DNA of 64,000 nt from Variovorax ginsengisoli (GTDB taxonomy: Bacteria > Pseudomonadota > Gammaproteobacteria > Burkholderiales > Burkholderiaceae_C): assembly GCF_030486595.1 (NCBI RefSeq), contig NZ_JAUJZH010000012.1, forward strand, positions 62,001 through 126,000. The letters run 5' to 3'. The position numbers and the translations under genes are program-made. Of the stretch, positions 40,967 through 49,538 are shown piece after piece (the first letter of the stretch is position 1; each line of letters begins with the position of its first letter). The notes below the pieces were generated by a model. That model worked only from the letters and a program-made list of their open reading frames with translations, was not told where the DNA came from and made no database searches.

Positions 40967-41773
40967 CTAGCGCTGGCCGAGCGCGCGCAGAAACTCGTCG
41001 ATCGCGTCGCAACTCGCGCCCGGCGCACTCAGGTGCGGGCAATGGCCGGTGTTGTCGACGATGCGAAGCGTGCTGTTCGGCAAGGTCCTGTGCATGTATT
41101 CGCCCACGGCGACGGGTGCGATGAGGTCTTCCGACGACTGGATCACGAGCGTGGGGGTCTGGAGCCTGGCCACGTCCTGCCGGTTGTCCGACAGGAAGGT
41201 CGTCTTGGCGAACCGCTTGGCGATGTCCGGGTCGGTGCGGCAGAAGCTGGCCGTGAGCTCCTCGCCGAGTTCGGGCCGTTCGGGCACGCCCATGATCGCC
41301 GGCGCCATGCTGCCGGCCCAGCCGAGGTAGTTGCTCTCCAGCGTGTCCAGCAGCGAATCGATGTCCTCGCGCGTGAAGCCGCCGACATAGTCGCCGTCGT
41401 TGATGTAGCAGGGCGACGGGCCGATCATCACGTGGGCCGCGAAAGTGCCAGGCGCTTGCAGGTCGGCCAGCATGCCGATCATCGCGCTCACCGAATGGCC
41501 GACGAAAAATACCGGTCCTAGCGCCACGTCGCGCGTGATCTCCAGGACATCGTCCGCGTAGCCTTGCAAGCTGGCGTACTTCGTCACCTCGTAGGCGCTC
41601 GGGTCGGAGTTGCCTGCCCCCACGAGGTCGAAGGTGACCACGCGATAGCGTTCGGCGAAATGGGGGGCCATGAAGCGCCACATGTTCTGGTCGCAGCCGA
41701 AGCCATGCGCAAAGATCATGGTCGCGGGACCGCTGCCCTGGATCTGTACGTTGTTGCGGTGGCGGATGTTCAT
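40967..41773 (-). CDS. RsbQ-like alpha/beta hydrolase
   Basis: A 268-residue alpha/beta hydrolase very like RsbQ of Bacillus (269 residues) and the plant KAI2/D14 receptors. The triad is Ser94 (VGHSVSAMIG), Asp216 (QSSEDLIAP) and His244 (NTGHCPHLSAP); the intervals match those of RsbQ (Ser96, Asp219, His247). Other landmarks are FAHGFGCDQNMWRFMAPHFA and VTFDLVGAGNSD. It is the first gene of a two-gene unit with the PAS kinase. Its ligand is unknown. ATG 41773 is chosen from the family length. Confidence 0.87.
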   Translation of the reverse strand: MNIRHRNNVQIQGSGPATMIFAHGFGCDQNMWRFMAPHFAERYRVVTFDLVGAGNSDPSAYEVTKYASLQGYADDVLEITRDVALGPVFFVGHSVSAMIGMLADLQAPGTFAAHVMIGPSPCYINDGDYVGGFTREDIDSLLDTLESNYLGWAGSMAPAIMGVPERPELGEELTASFCRTDPDIAKRFAKTTFLSDNRQDVARLQTPTLVIQSSEDLIAPVAVGEYMHRTLPNSTLRIVDNTGHCPHLSAPGASCDAIDEFLRALGQR

Positions 41774-41903
41774 TGGGAGGGTCGGGCGGGTCCCGATGGC
41801 GCGTGCGGGGCTGAGTCGCCCGCAAACAGCCATTTTGCCCCCTTTCGGCAGGCTGCCCCAAGAAGCATCGGATCGCCCGCAGGACAGCAAGCCCGCCCCG
41901 GCT

Positions 41904-43517
41904 CTACCCCTGGCCCGACGCCACGGCCAGCACGCGCCGCGCGTCGTCGGGTGATGCCGCGTCGGCTGCCCAGGCGACGAATTGGTCCGGGCGCACCAGC
42001 ACCAGCTTGGCCGCGTAGCGGGCGGTTTCGTCGCTGCTCTCCGCCATCACGATCGACAGGGGCAGCGACAAGTCGAGCGCCGCTTCGCGGAACGCCTCGA
42101 CTGCCGAAGCCGGCCCGCCCATCACCAGGAGCGTGAATCCGGCGCCGAGCTCGTCGTAGATGTTCTTGCCGGACGCCTGTGCGGCGGGTGCCAGGTGGTG
42201 CCCCGCGCGGGCATCGAAGCGGTGGGACCCCTTCGCGCTGCTCACTCGGCCTTCGCTCCCGCATACCACGGTCGAGCCTTCGTAGTGGGGCTCGAAGGCG
42301 TGCACCTCGCCGACTGCGCCCTGGGCGCGCGCTTGCCAGGCGGCATCGAACGCCGCCTGGTCGCGGGCCGGATCGTATGCGTCCAGGAACTCCCGGTCGG
42401 CATCGATCGACTTGGCGATGAAGTCGCGGATCGTCGAGCCGAACACGGGGCGCCGCTCGGCATCGTAGGAGTCGAGCAGGCCTTCGCCACCCCAGCCCTG
42501 CAGCGTCGCGGCGAGCTTCCAGCCCAGGTTTCGCGCGTCCTCCAGCCCGGAGTTCACGCCGTAGCCGCCATAGGGCGGGTGGCTGTGGGCCGCATCGCCT
42601 GCAACGAAGATGCGGCCCTCGCGATAGCTGTCGGCCAGCATGAAGCGCAGGTCCCAGAAACCGATGTGCTCGAACTCGACGTCGAAATCCGCTCCGACGG
42701 CCTCGCGAAGGTATGCCGCGAAATCGAAGTTGTCCTTGGTGGTACCTGGAGGCACCGGCGCGTGAAAGAACCAGGTGCTGCCCAGATCGACGCGACCGAA
42801 GAATTTCCAGTAGCCCTTCAGCGCCGGCTGCAGCACGTTGTAGTAGGACTTGCCCGGGTAGCACTCGAGCAGCCTGTGCAATTCGTGCGACTTGAAGACC
42901 AGCAGCACCATCATGCGGTCGTGGTCGGTGCGCGTCTGCGTGATGCCGGCATGCTCCCTCACGAGCGAGCGGGCCCCATCCGAACCGATGGCGTAGGCGG
43001 ACCTCAAGACGCGCCGGCCGCTTCCTTCGCGCTCGCCGATCGTGATCGACACGCCACTGGCGTCCTGAGTCACTGCTTCCGCGTCCCAGCCGTACAGGGT
43101 CTGGACCGAGGGAAGTTCGGCGACGCGTCGTCGCAGCACCGCCTCGGTGGCGTACTGCGGAAGCCTTTCGTTGGACGTGAAGTAATAAGGCTTGACCAGG
43201 TCGCGCTGCAGCCAGTCGTAGCTGTGAGGCCCGAGCAGCGTGCCGTAGGCGGTCAGGCCGCCGATCCCGTACGACGGTGGAATGGTGCGCGCGGCGCGCA
43301 GTTGCTTTTCCGCCCCCCAGAAGTGGAAGTGCTCCATCGTGCGCTGGGTGAGGTTCTGGCCCTTGGGGATGGGCTGGGGCTGCGGATAGCGTTCGACGAC
43401 GATGGTGCGAACGCCGCGCTGGCCCAACTCGATGGCGAGGCCCATGCCCACGGGACCTCCGCCGACGATGACGACCTCGGCATCGAATTGCGCCGAGATG
43501 GCTGATTCCTTGTTCAT
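41904..43517 (-). CDS. FAD-dependent aromatic monooxygenase (PheA/TfdB-MhpA family)
   Basis: A 537-residue class A flavoprotein hydroxylase. The FAD motif GGGPVGMGLAIELGQRG is near residue 19, and the second FAD motif GDAAHSHPPYGGYGVNSGLE is near residue 310; a thioredoxin-like C-terminal domain follows. The length and the PNx-type motifs fit phenol, resorcinol or 3-(3-hydroxyphenyl)propionate hydroxylases. It is 7 bp downstream of a Bug receptor gene, in the same direction, and near the divergent LysR. The substrate is probably a phenolic acid; not more can be said. Confidence 0.9.
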   Translation of the reverse strand: MNKESAISAQFDAEVVIVGGGPVGMGLAIELGQRGVRTIVVERYPQPQPIPKGQNLTQRTMEHFHFWGAEKQLRAARTIPPSYGIGGLTAYGTLLGPHSYDWLQRDLVKPYYFTSNERLPQYATEAVLRRRVAELPSVQTLYGWDAEAVTQDASGVSITIGEREGSGRRVLRSAYAIGSDGARSLVREHAGITQTRTDHDRMMVLLVFKSHELHRLLECYPGKSYYNVLQPALKGYWKFFGRVDLGSTWFFHAPVPPGTTKDNFDFAAYLREAVGADFDVEFEHIGFWDLRFMLADSYREGRIFVAGDAAHSHPPYGGYGVNSGLEDARNLGWKLAATLQGWGGEGLLDSYDAERRPVFGSTIRDFIAKSIDADREFLDAYDPARDQAAFDAAWQARAQGAVGEVHAFEPHYEGSTVVCGSEGRVSSAKGSHRFDARAGHHLAPAAQASGKNIYDELGAGFTLLVMGGPASAVEAFREAALDLSLPLSIVMAESSDETARYAAKLVLVRPDQFVAWAADAASPDDARRVLAVASGQG

Positions 43518-43524
43518 GCTCTGC

Positions 43525-44520
43525 CTACTCCGCGGTGATGCCTTGGGCCTTGATCAGGTCGGCCCAGCGCTTGGCGTCTGTCGCCAGCATTTGCTGAAAC
43601 GCCTCGGGCGTGCTGTGGGCAGGCGTCATGCCCTGGGTCTCGAAGGCCTTGGCGATGGCCGGCTGCGCCAGGATCTCGCGCAACTCCTTGTTCAGGCGCT
43701 CGATGTACGGGCGCGGCGTGCCCGCGGGTGCCAGGACGCCGTACCACATGTCGACGTTCATGTTCCCGAGCTTGAGAACGCTGAGCGGCGGCACCTCCGG
43801 GAGCAACGGGCTCGGCTTGTCGGAGCTGATCGCAAGCGCCTTGAGCTTGCCCGCCTTGACGTGCTGCAGGGCGACATGGATCGGCAGGAACATGACGTCG
43901 ATCTGGCCGCCCAGCAGGTCCGTGACGGCCGGCGCGGTGCCGCGATAGCTGATGTGCGTCAGGGACACCCCGGCCCGGTTCTTGAGCAGTTCCATGGCCA
44001 GGTGGTGCGGCGTGCCTGCACCGGGCGAGCCGTAGTTCAGGGCGCCCGGCTTTGCCTTGGCGCGTGCGATCAGATCCTGCAGGGAGTCGATCTTCGTCCC
44101 CGGATACGCGACCAGGAGCAGTTGACCCCAACTCGTCTGGCTGACCGGCGCGAGATCGGTCACCGGATTGAATCCCAGCTTGGGATAGAGGGCCATGTTC
44201 ATGACGAGCGTGTTGACGCTCACGAGCAGCGTGGTGCCGTCCGGTGTCGCGCGAACGACCTCCTGCGTGCCGATGTTGCCGGAGGCGCCGGGCCTGTTCT
44301 CGACGAAGAAGGGGCGCTTGAGGCGTTCGGAAAGGCCGGGGGCGATCTGGCGCGCGATCAGGTCGATGCCGGTGCCGGGCGTGAAAGGAACGATCAGGCG
44401 AACGGGAGCGTCCGCCGAGCCTTGGGCACGGGCAAAGGGGGCTGCCAGCGCGGCGAGCCCGCCGAGCAGAATGCGGCGGCGGTGCCGGAATGAGGGCGAC
44501 GGCTGCAAAGTCCTGGAAGT
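43525..44520 (-). CDS. Bug-type receptor next to the FAD monooxygenase
   Basis: A periplasmic receptor of the TctC/Bug family; ORF start ATG 44556 gives 343 residues, and GTG near 44523 (VNTSRTLQPSPSFRHRRRIL) gives a more normal leader. Landmarks: LIVPFTPGTGIDLIARQIAP, ENRPGASGNIGTQEVVRATP, NYGSPGAGTPHHLAMELL, YRGTAPAVTDLLGGQIDVMF and GVLAPAGTPRPYIERLN. It pairs with the FAD hydroxylase gene 7 bp downstream. No TctA/TctB permease genes are near. Confidence 0.88.
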   Translation of the reverse strand, partial: TSRTLQPSPSFRHRRRILLGGLAALAAPFARAQGSADAPVRLIVPFTPGTGIDLIARQIAPGLSERLKRPFFVENRPGASGNIGTQEVVRATPDGTTLLVSVNTLVMNMALYPKLGFNPVTDLAPVSQTSWGQLLLVAYPGTKIDSLQDLIARAKAKPGALNYGSPGAGTPHHLAMELLKNRAGVSLTHISYRGTAPAVTDLLGGQIDVMFLPIHVALQHVKAGKLKALAISSDKPSPLLPEVPPLSVLKLGNMNVDMWYGVLAPAGTPRPYIERLNKELREILAQPAIAKAFETQGMTPAHSTPEAFQQMLATDAKRWADLIKAQGITAE

Positions 44521-44597
44521 GTTCACGGCGATGTCTCTTTGGGAGTTGGGTGACAATTAAAGCGGTACCTTTGACATTGATCAAACGGAATATTCTG

Positions 44598-45521
44598 ATG
44601 AATTCGTCAACAAAATTGATCAATGTGAGCAGCCGTCAGCTGCACGCGTTCCTTGAAATAGCGCGGCTGCAGAGCTTTGCCAAGGCCGCCGAGCAGGTTC
44701 ATCTCTCGCCTTCGGGCATGAGCATGCTGGTCAAGGAACTGGAAGAGCAGGTCGGCGCGCGGCTTTTCGATCGAACCACGCGGTCCGTGACCCTGACCGG
44801 CGCGGGGCGGCGGCTGCAACCCGTGGCCGAGCGCATCGTCGCCGAACTGCTTGCCCTGAGCGCCGTGGTGGGGGGATCCGAGGCGGCGGTACGTTCTCGG
44901 CTCCAGGTGGCGGCCACGCCCATGGTGTCGGCCAGCCTGCTGCCGGAGGTGATTCGCGCGTTCGCCGACAGCCATCGGCAGGTGAGTGTCGACCTGGCGG
45001 ACGTCGACGTGAGCGTCGTCCGCCAGCGGGTGCTGGACGGCGAGGCGGACATCGGCCTGGGCTTCTTCGTCAAGCCCGCTGTCGGCCTGCTGCGCCAGCC
45101 CTTGTGCAAGTTCAGGCTGATGCGCGTCAGCCCGCCAGGAGCCGACTCGGGCGGCCTTGCGCCCAGCCAGCCTTGGAGCAGCATCGCGGGCTTGCCGCTC
45201 GTCAGCCTGCCGACCGACAACCCGATTCAAGCGCTGATCGAGAAGCACCTGGCCCGGCTCGGCCGGGCGCACGAGGAGCGGCCGCGGATGAACTTGATCG
45301 GGACCATCATCGGAATGGTTCGGGCTGGCCGCGGCCATGCCATCGTTCCTTCGTTCGCGATGGAAGAGTGCCTGGGGCAGGGCCTCGGTGTGGCGATGTT
45401 GCGCGAGCCCGTGGTTCACCTCGAACTGTTCGTGGTGTCGCGGCGTGGCGCGCAGCCCAAGCATGCGGCACTTGCCTTTGCCCGGGCGCTGAAGGAGGCC
45501 GCGGCACGGTTGCCGGGCTAG
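44598..45521 (+). CDS. LysR-type regulator
   Basis: A 307-residue LysR protein from ATG 44598. The helix-turn-helix is SFAKAAEQVHLSPSGMSMLV. It is divergent from the Bug receptor and FAD monooxygenase genes across a short gap that holds the palindrome TTGATCAA (44577-44584), a possible part of its site. It ends just before the convergent reductase gene (4-base overlap of the stop regions). It probably controls uptake and hydroxylation of the phenolic substrate. Confidence 0.88.
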   Translation: MNSSTKLINVSSRQLHAFLEIARLQSFAKAAEQVHLSPSGMSMLVKELEEQVGARLFDRTTRSVTLTGAGRRLQPVAERIVAELLALSAVVGGSEAAVRSRLQVAATPMVSASLLPEVIRAFADSHRQVSVDLADVDVSVVRQRVLDGEADIGLGFFVKPAVGLLRQPLCKFRLMRVSPPGADSGGLAPSQPWSSIAGLPLVSLPTDNPIQALIEKHLARLGRAHEERPRMNLIGTIIGMVRAGRGHAIVPSFAMEECLGQGLGVAMLREPVVHLELFVVSRRGAQPKHAALAFARALKEAAARLPG

Positions 45522-46456
45522 AGGTCGAGCACCAGCTCGGCAGAACAGGCGCGCGAGCAACAGATCATCATGGTCTTGTTGGAAGCCTTCTCTGCCGCCG
45601 TCAGGACATCGTCCCGGTGGTCCGGCCTGCCTTCGAGAACCTTCACCTCGCACGAACCGCAAATGCCTTGCTGGCACGAATAGGGCGCATCGTGACCCGC
45701 GGCCAGCAGCGCGTCGATGATTGTCTGGTCCGCGCCGATCGGCAGCGTCGCGCCGCTGCGTGCCAGCCGAACCATGAATTCCTGGCCTCCGCTCGTCGGC
45801 TCGGCACCAAAGCGCTCGAGATGAACCTGTTCGCGTGGCAGGGACGCGGTGGCCTTCGAAAAGGCATCGAGCATCGGTGCCGGGCCGCAGCAATAGAAGT
45901 GCGTGCCGGCGGGCTGTTGCTCGACGATGCCCGCGATCGAGAGCCGGCATCCTTCGGCCGAAGAGGCGTGAATGCGAAGCCTGTCGCCCAGATCGCGAAT
46001 GGCAGGCTTGAACGCCACGTCCTCCACCGTGCGCACCGCATAGTGCAGCGTCCAGTCTCGCCCCGATTCTTCGAGGCTTCGCGCCATCGGAAGAAGCGCG
46101 GTGATGCCGATGCCGCCTGCGATCAGCACGACGCGGCCGCTTGAAGCGGCGAGTGGAAAGTTGTCGCGCGGGGCGCCAAGGCGCAGCCTGCTCCCGATGC
46201 GCAGCGATTCGGCCATGAAGGCCGATCCGCCGCGGCTTTCGGGATCGCGCTTGATGCCGACATGGTAGCTCCCGGTCCCGGCCTGGACCACCGAATACTG
46301 GCGCACGAGTCCGTTGGGAAGATGCACGTCGACGTGCGCGCCCGGGGGACACGGGGGCAGCTCGCCCGAGACCGCGCGCAACTCGCAGGAAACCACACCG
46401 GGTGCTTCTTCGCGCAGTGCCACGACCCTGACGTCGAACAAGGTCGACCCGGTCAT
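45518..46456 (-). CDS. Rieske oxygenase reductase (VanB/phthalate dioxygenase reductase type)
   Basis: A 312-residue electron-transfer protein with three parts: FMN domain (RQYSVVQAG), NAD domain (GGIGITALLPMARSL, FYCCGPAPMLDAF), and a C-terminal plant-type [2Fe-2S] domain (YSCQQGICGSCEVKVLEG plus a later Cys in MMICCSRAC). It passes electrons from NADH to a Rieske oxygenase. ATG 46456 overlaps the oxygenase stop (ATGA), so the two form a system. It is the only such reductase in the window although there are two oxygenase genes. Confidence 0.92.
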   Translation of the reverse strand: MTGSTLFDVRVVALREEAPGVVSCELRAVSGELPPCPPGAHVDVHLPNGLVRQYSVVQAGTGSYHVGIKRDPESRGGSAFMAESLRIGSRLRLGAPRDNFPLAASSGRVVLIAGGIGITALLPMARSLEESGRDWTLHYAVRTVEDVAFKPAIRDLGDRLRIHASSAEGCRLSIAGIVEQQPAGTHFYCCGPAPMLDAFSKATASLPREQVHLERFGAEPTSGGQEFMVRLARSGATLPIGADQTIIDALLAAGHDAPYSCQQGICGSCEVKVLEGRPDHRDDVLTAAEKASNKTMMICCSRACSAELVLDL

Positions 46457-47679
46457 TCGAAGAAGTTCCCTGCCTTGACCGAAACCCTGGATTGTTCCCG
46501 GCTCGTGCCTTCCGGGTCACCGCCCTCCTGGACGACGCGGATCTGGCGCGCGAGCAGACGGCGCAGCATCACCAGGCCCTTGTCGCTGCCCGCAAGGTGC
46601 TCGTCGCTGTGCGCCGGGATGCTGCCCTGCGTGGACTGCGCCTCGTAGTCGCCCGGAAAGCGCCGGTGCTCGTCCTCGGTCATTTCCGACCACGTCTTGC
46701 CCTCGAAAACCGCCATGCGAGATCGTCGCGAATAGAGCCGCTCCTCGTTCTTCGGGACACGTGCCACGCCGAAGCTGCGATGGTGATGGCTGTCCACCGG
46801 CACCAGCCAGGCGACCTCCCGGCCTTGACCCGGCGCCAGCTCGATCGAAGGAACGATGCGCACGTTGGGAAGCAGGGTCTGGGTGATGCGCGTGAACTGC
46901 GCGCCACCGGTCTGGCGCACCGAGCGGTACATGACGCCGTGGTCGCAGAGTTCCCACTCCACTGTCGGCATCGCAGCCATCTGCTCGCGGAACTGGACGC
47001 CGCTGAAACGCGAATGCAGGATCACCACGTGAAAGGGGTCCATCACGTTCTCGAAGTTCTGCAGCCAGCTATAGGGGGCCACCGGGTTCTCCTGCGAGAC
47101 GCCGCCGCCGATGTAGAAGCTCTGATCTTCCTGTTGCAGTTCCTCGTCCGGGCCCAGGCCCTCCAGGACGTCATACGTCGGCAGGGGGGGCATCGAATCG
47201 AGCGGCCCCATGTAGGCGAACACGAGGCCGTAGCGTTCCTGCACCGGATACCACGGTTGGCGGCACTTGTCGCGATGCTGTCCTCCCCCCGGCTCGCAGG
47301 GCTGTTCGACACAAGCGCCGTCGACCGCAAACAGCCAGCCGTGGTAGCAGCAGCGAATGCCCTGGTCCTCGACCTTGCCGTAGTAGAGCGAGGTGCCGCG
47401 GTGTGCGCAGTTCTCGTGCAGCAGGCCCGGCTTGCCCTGACCATCCCGGAACAGGATCAGGTTCTCGCCGAGGATGCGCACCCGCTTCGGGTCCGACGTG
47501 ACCTTCGACGACACGCCCACCGGATGCCAGTAGCGGCGCATGAATTCGCCGCAAGGCGTGCCGGGTTCGACCAGCGTGAGGAATTCGTCGGACTGCCCGG
47601 GCGGCTTGCCATAGCCGCCGCCTTGCTGGCGTTTGCCGACGAAGCGAATCGGCTGGGACGTCGCACGCTCTTCTTTCAT
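46453..47679 (-). CDS. Rieske non-haem iron aromatic ring oxygenase, alpha subunit 1
   Basis: A 408-residue Rieske oxygenase from ATG 47679 (MKEERATSQPIRFVGKRQQG). The Rieske cluster motif is CAHRGTS with CCYHGW 17 residues later; the mononuclear iron site is ENVMDPFHVVILH (Asp/His/His). Such one-component-type alpha subunits demethylate or hydroxylate aromatic carboxylates (phthalate 4,5-dioxygenase, vanillate demethylase and relatives). It is followed directly by its reductase gene. A 13-bp palindrome shared with the opposite operon lies about 50 bp upstream. Confidence 0.92.
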   Translation of the reverse strand: MKEERATSQPIRFVGKRQQGGGYGKPPGQSDEFLTLVEPGTPCGEFMRRYWHPVGVSSKVTSDPKRVRILGENLILFRDGQGKPGLLHENCAHRGTSLYYGKVEDQGIRCCYHGWLFAVDGACVEQPCEPGGGQHRDKCRQPWYPVQERYGLVFAYMGPLDSMPPLPTYDVLEGLGPDEELQQEDQSFYIGGGVSQENPVAPYSWLQNFENVMDPFHVVILHSRFSGVQFREQMAAMPTVEWELCDHGVMYRSVRQTGGAQFTRITQTLLPNVRIVPSIELAPGQGREVAWLVPVDSHHHRSFGVARVPKNEERLYSRRSRMAVFEGKTWSEMTEDEHRRFPGDYEAQSTQGSIPAHSDEHLAGSDKGLVMLRRLLARQIRVVQEGGDPEGTSREQSRVSVKAGNFFE

Positions 47680-47728
47680 GGGATTGCCTCGCGGAGTTGG
47701 CAGGCACCTCGATCGCGGCGCCAATTAA

Positions 47729-47741
47729 TTGCATTATGCAA
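47729..47741. promoter_or_regulatory. MarR-type operator, copy 1
   Basis: TTGCATTATGCAA, a perfect 13-bp palindrome except for the centre base, in an AT-rich stretch 50 bp upstream of Rieske oxygenase 1. Its reverse complement recurs exactly at 48415-48427. It lies between the oxygenase gene and the marR gene. Confidence 0.75.
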
Positions 47742-47773
47742 ATAATAGGAGCCTGTCGCAAGACATTCCCCGC

Positions 47774-48259
47774 CTAGAGATCGTCGGCTTCGGGCGGCCC
47801 GGACAGTCCTGCGCTCAGGGCTTGCACCTGGGCGTCGATGCGGTCGAGCATGCTCTCGAGCAGCTTGATTTCCTGCGCCGTCAGGCCCGCGCGAATGAAC
47901 TTCTCGTTGGCGATGGCGCCCTGAACGATTTCCTCGTAGACCGCGCGGCCCGCGGACGTCAGCTCCAGGCGGGCTCGCCGCCGGTCGGCCGGATCGGGGT
48001 TGCGCGTGATGAGTCCGCGCTTGACCAGCAGGTCGATCGCACGCACGACCCGGAACGGATCCGATGAAGTCCGTTGTCCGAGCTCCCCGGCGGAGAGCGG
48101 CCCGAAGCGCGCGATGACGGCCAGCGACCGCCACGCGGGCATGGGCAGGTCATGGGGGGCCACGTAGCGGGCGGACATCACGGCCCCGGTGCGCGAGGCG
48201 ACGAGCCCGAACCGATAGGAGATCCAATGTTCGAGGGAGAGCTTCTTCTTGCTGGCCAT
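47774..48259 (-). CDS. MarR-family regulator of the Rieske oxygenase genes
   Basis: A 161-residue winged-helix MarR protein from ATG 48259. The DNA-binding segment is LSAGELGQRTSSDPFRVVRA with the wing NPDPADRRRARLELT. It lies between two oxygenase operons that run in opposite directions, and each of these has the same palindrome upstream. It thus probably represses both and is released by an aromatic acid or its CoA ester, as in related MarR regulators. Ligand inferred. Confidence 0.88.
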   Translation of the reverse strand: MASKKKLSLEHWISYRFGLVASRTGAVMSARYVAPHDLPMPAWRSLAVIARFGPLSAGELGQRTSSDPFRVVRAIDLLVKRGLITRNPDPADRRRARLELTSAGRAVYEEIVQGAIANEKFIRAGLTAQEIKLLESMLDRIDAQVQALSAGLSGPPEADDL

Positions 48260-48414
48260 GGATGCGAAATGAGTGATGGGCGGCGTGCGGTGCCAGACGA
48301 GCATAGCCGTGGCGGTGCATCGCGATGCGAAAACGGGGCCCGCGGCGTACGGGAAAGCGATAGCGACGACGTCGTCGATTCTCGTCCAGGGGCATTGTGA
48401 GCGCACGTCAATAC

Positions 48415-48427
48415 TTGCATAATGCAA
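48415..48427. promoter_or_regulatory. MarR-type operator, copy 2
   Basis: TTGCATAATGCAA, the exact reverse complement of the site at 47729-47741, with an added shared ATT flank. It is 81 bp upstream of the Bug receptor ATG at 48509, the first gene of the rightward operon. Confidence 0.75.
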
Positions 48428-48508
48428 TTGATGTCGCGGCGCGCCGATGCGATCGATGCCGGACGAAGACGAATGATGCGGCCTTCCACGGGGCCAAGGA
48501 GACATGCG

Positions 48509-49474
48509 ATGAAAAACAGGATGCGCCTGGCGCTGCCGCTGATTCCGCTGGTCGCGGCCTCCTGGGCGCGGGCGCAGGATGGCTGGCCCAACCGGCCGGT
48601 GCGCCTCATCGTTCCGTTTCCGCCTGGAGGCTCGACCGACGCGCAGGGCCGTCTGCTGGCTCAGAAACTCTCGGACCTGTGGGGACAGCCGGTGATCGTC
48701 GACAACCGACCCGGCGCCGGTGCGGTGCTCGCGACCAACGTGGTCGCCAAGGCACCCCCCGACGGCTATACGCTGGGCATCGCGGTGTCGTCCCATGCGA
48801 TCAATCCGACCTTGAGGTCGGACCTCCCCTACGACACGCTGAAGGATCTGCAGCCCGTCTCGGAGGTGGGCGTACAGCACATCATCCTGGATGCCAACCC
48901 CTCCCTTCCGGTGCGCAACCTCGCGGAACTGCTCGACCTTGCGCGTCGGCAGCCCGGCAGCCTCAGCTACGCCAGCCCGGGAAGCGGCACGGCGCACCAT
49001 CTGGTGATGGAGCTGCTGAAGGCAAAGACGGGCGTGAACATCGTCCACGTGCCCTATCGCGGGGGCGCACCGGCGCAGCAGGATGTCATGGGCGGGCAGG
49101 TGCCGTTGCTCATGGATACCTACTACGCGAGTGCCGGCCTCATCAAGGCGGGCAAGCTCAAACCCATTGCCCTGTTCAGTCCCGAACGCCCCGCGAGCGT
49201 GCCGGATATCCCCGTCGTCGCCGAGACCGTGGCGGGCGTATCGGGCCAAAGCAGCATCGGCGTGATCGCGCCCGCGGGAACCCCGGCGTCGATCGTGCAG
49301 AAGATCAGCGCGGACATCGCCCGTGCGGCCCGCACGCCCGAGTTCGCGCAGAAACTCCTTGAGATGGGGCTGGACCCGGTGGGCTCCACTCCTCATGAGT
49401 ACGACCAGCGCATCCGCGCCGACATTCTGAAGTGGGCACCGGTGATCAGGGCATCCGGCGCCAAGGCCGACTGA
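48509..49474 (+). CDS. Bug-type receptor before Rieske oxygenase 2
   Basis: A 321-residue TctC/Bug receptor from ATG 48509 (leader MKNRMRLALPLIPLVAASWA) with AAGGAG upstream. Landmarks: LIVPFPPGGSTDAQGRLLAQ, DNRPGAGAVLATNVVAKAPP, SYASPGSGTAHHLVMELL, YRGGAPAQQDVMGGQVPLLM, GVIAPAGTPASIVQKIS. It is the first gene of a rightward run under the MarR-type operator and is followed 64 bp later by an oxygenase. The ligand is probably the aromatic acid that the oxygenase attacks. Confidence 0.9.
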   Translation: MKNRMRLALPLIPLVAASWARAQDGWPNRPVRLIVPFPPGGSTDAQGRLLAQKLSDLWGQPVIVDNRPGAGAVLATNVVAKAPPDGYTLGIAVSSHAINPTLRSDLPYDTLKDLQPVSEVGVQHIILDANPSLPVRNLAELLDLARRQPGSLSYASPGSGTAHHLVMELLKAKTGVNIVHVPYRGGAPAQQDVMGGQVPLLMDTYYASAGLIKAGKLKPIALFSPERPASVPDIPVVAETVAGVSGQSSIGVIAPAGTPASIVQKISADIARAARTPEFAQKLLEMGLDPVGSTPHEYDQRIRADILKWAPVIRASGAKAD

Positions 49475-49538
49475 CTCCCGTGGTCGGCCGCACTCCAGCC
49501 TGCGCTCGCACAACCGCAACAACCAACCTTCCCAAGCC

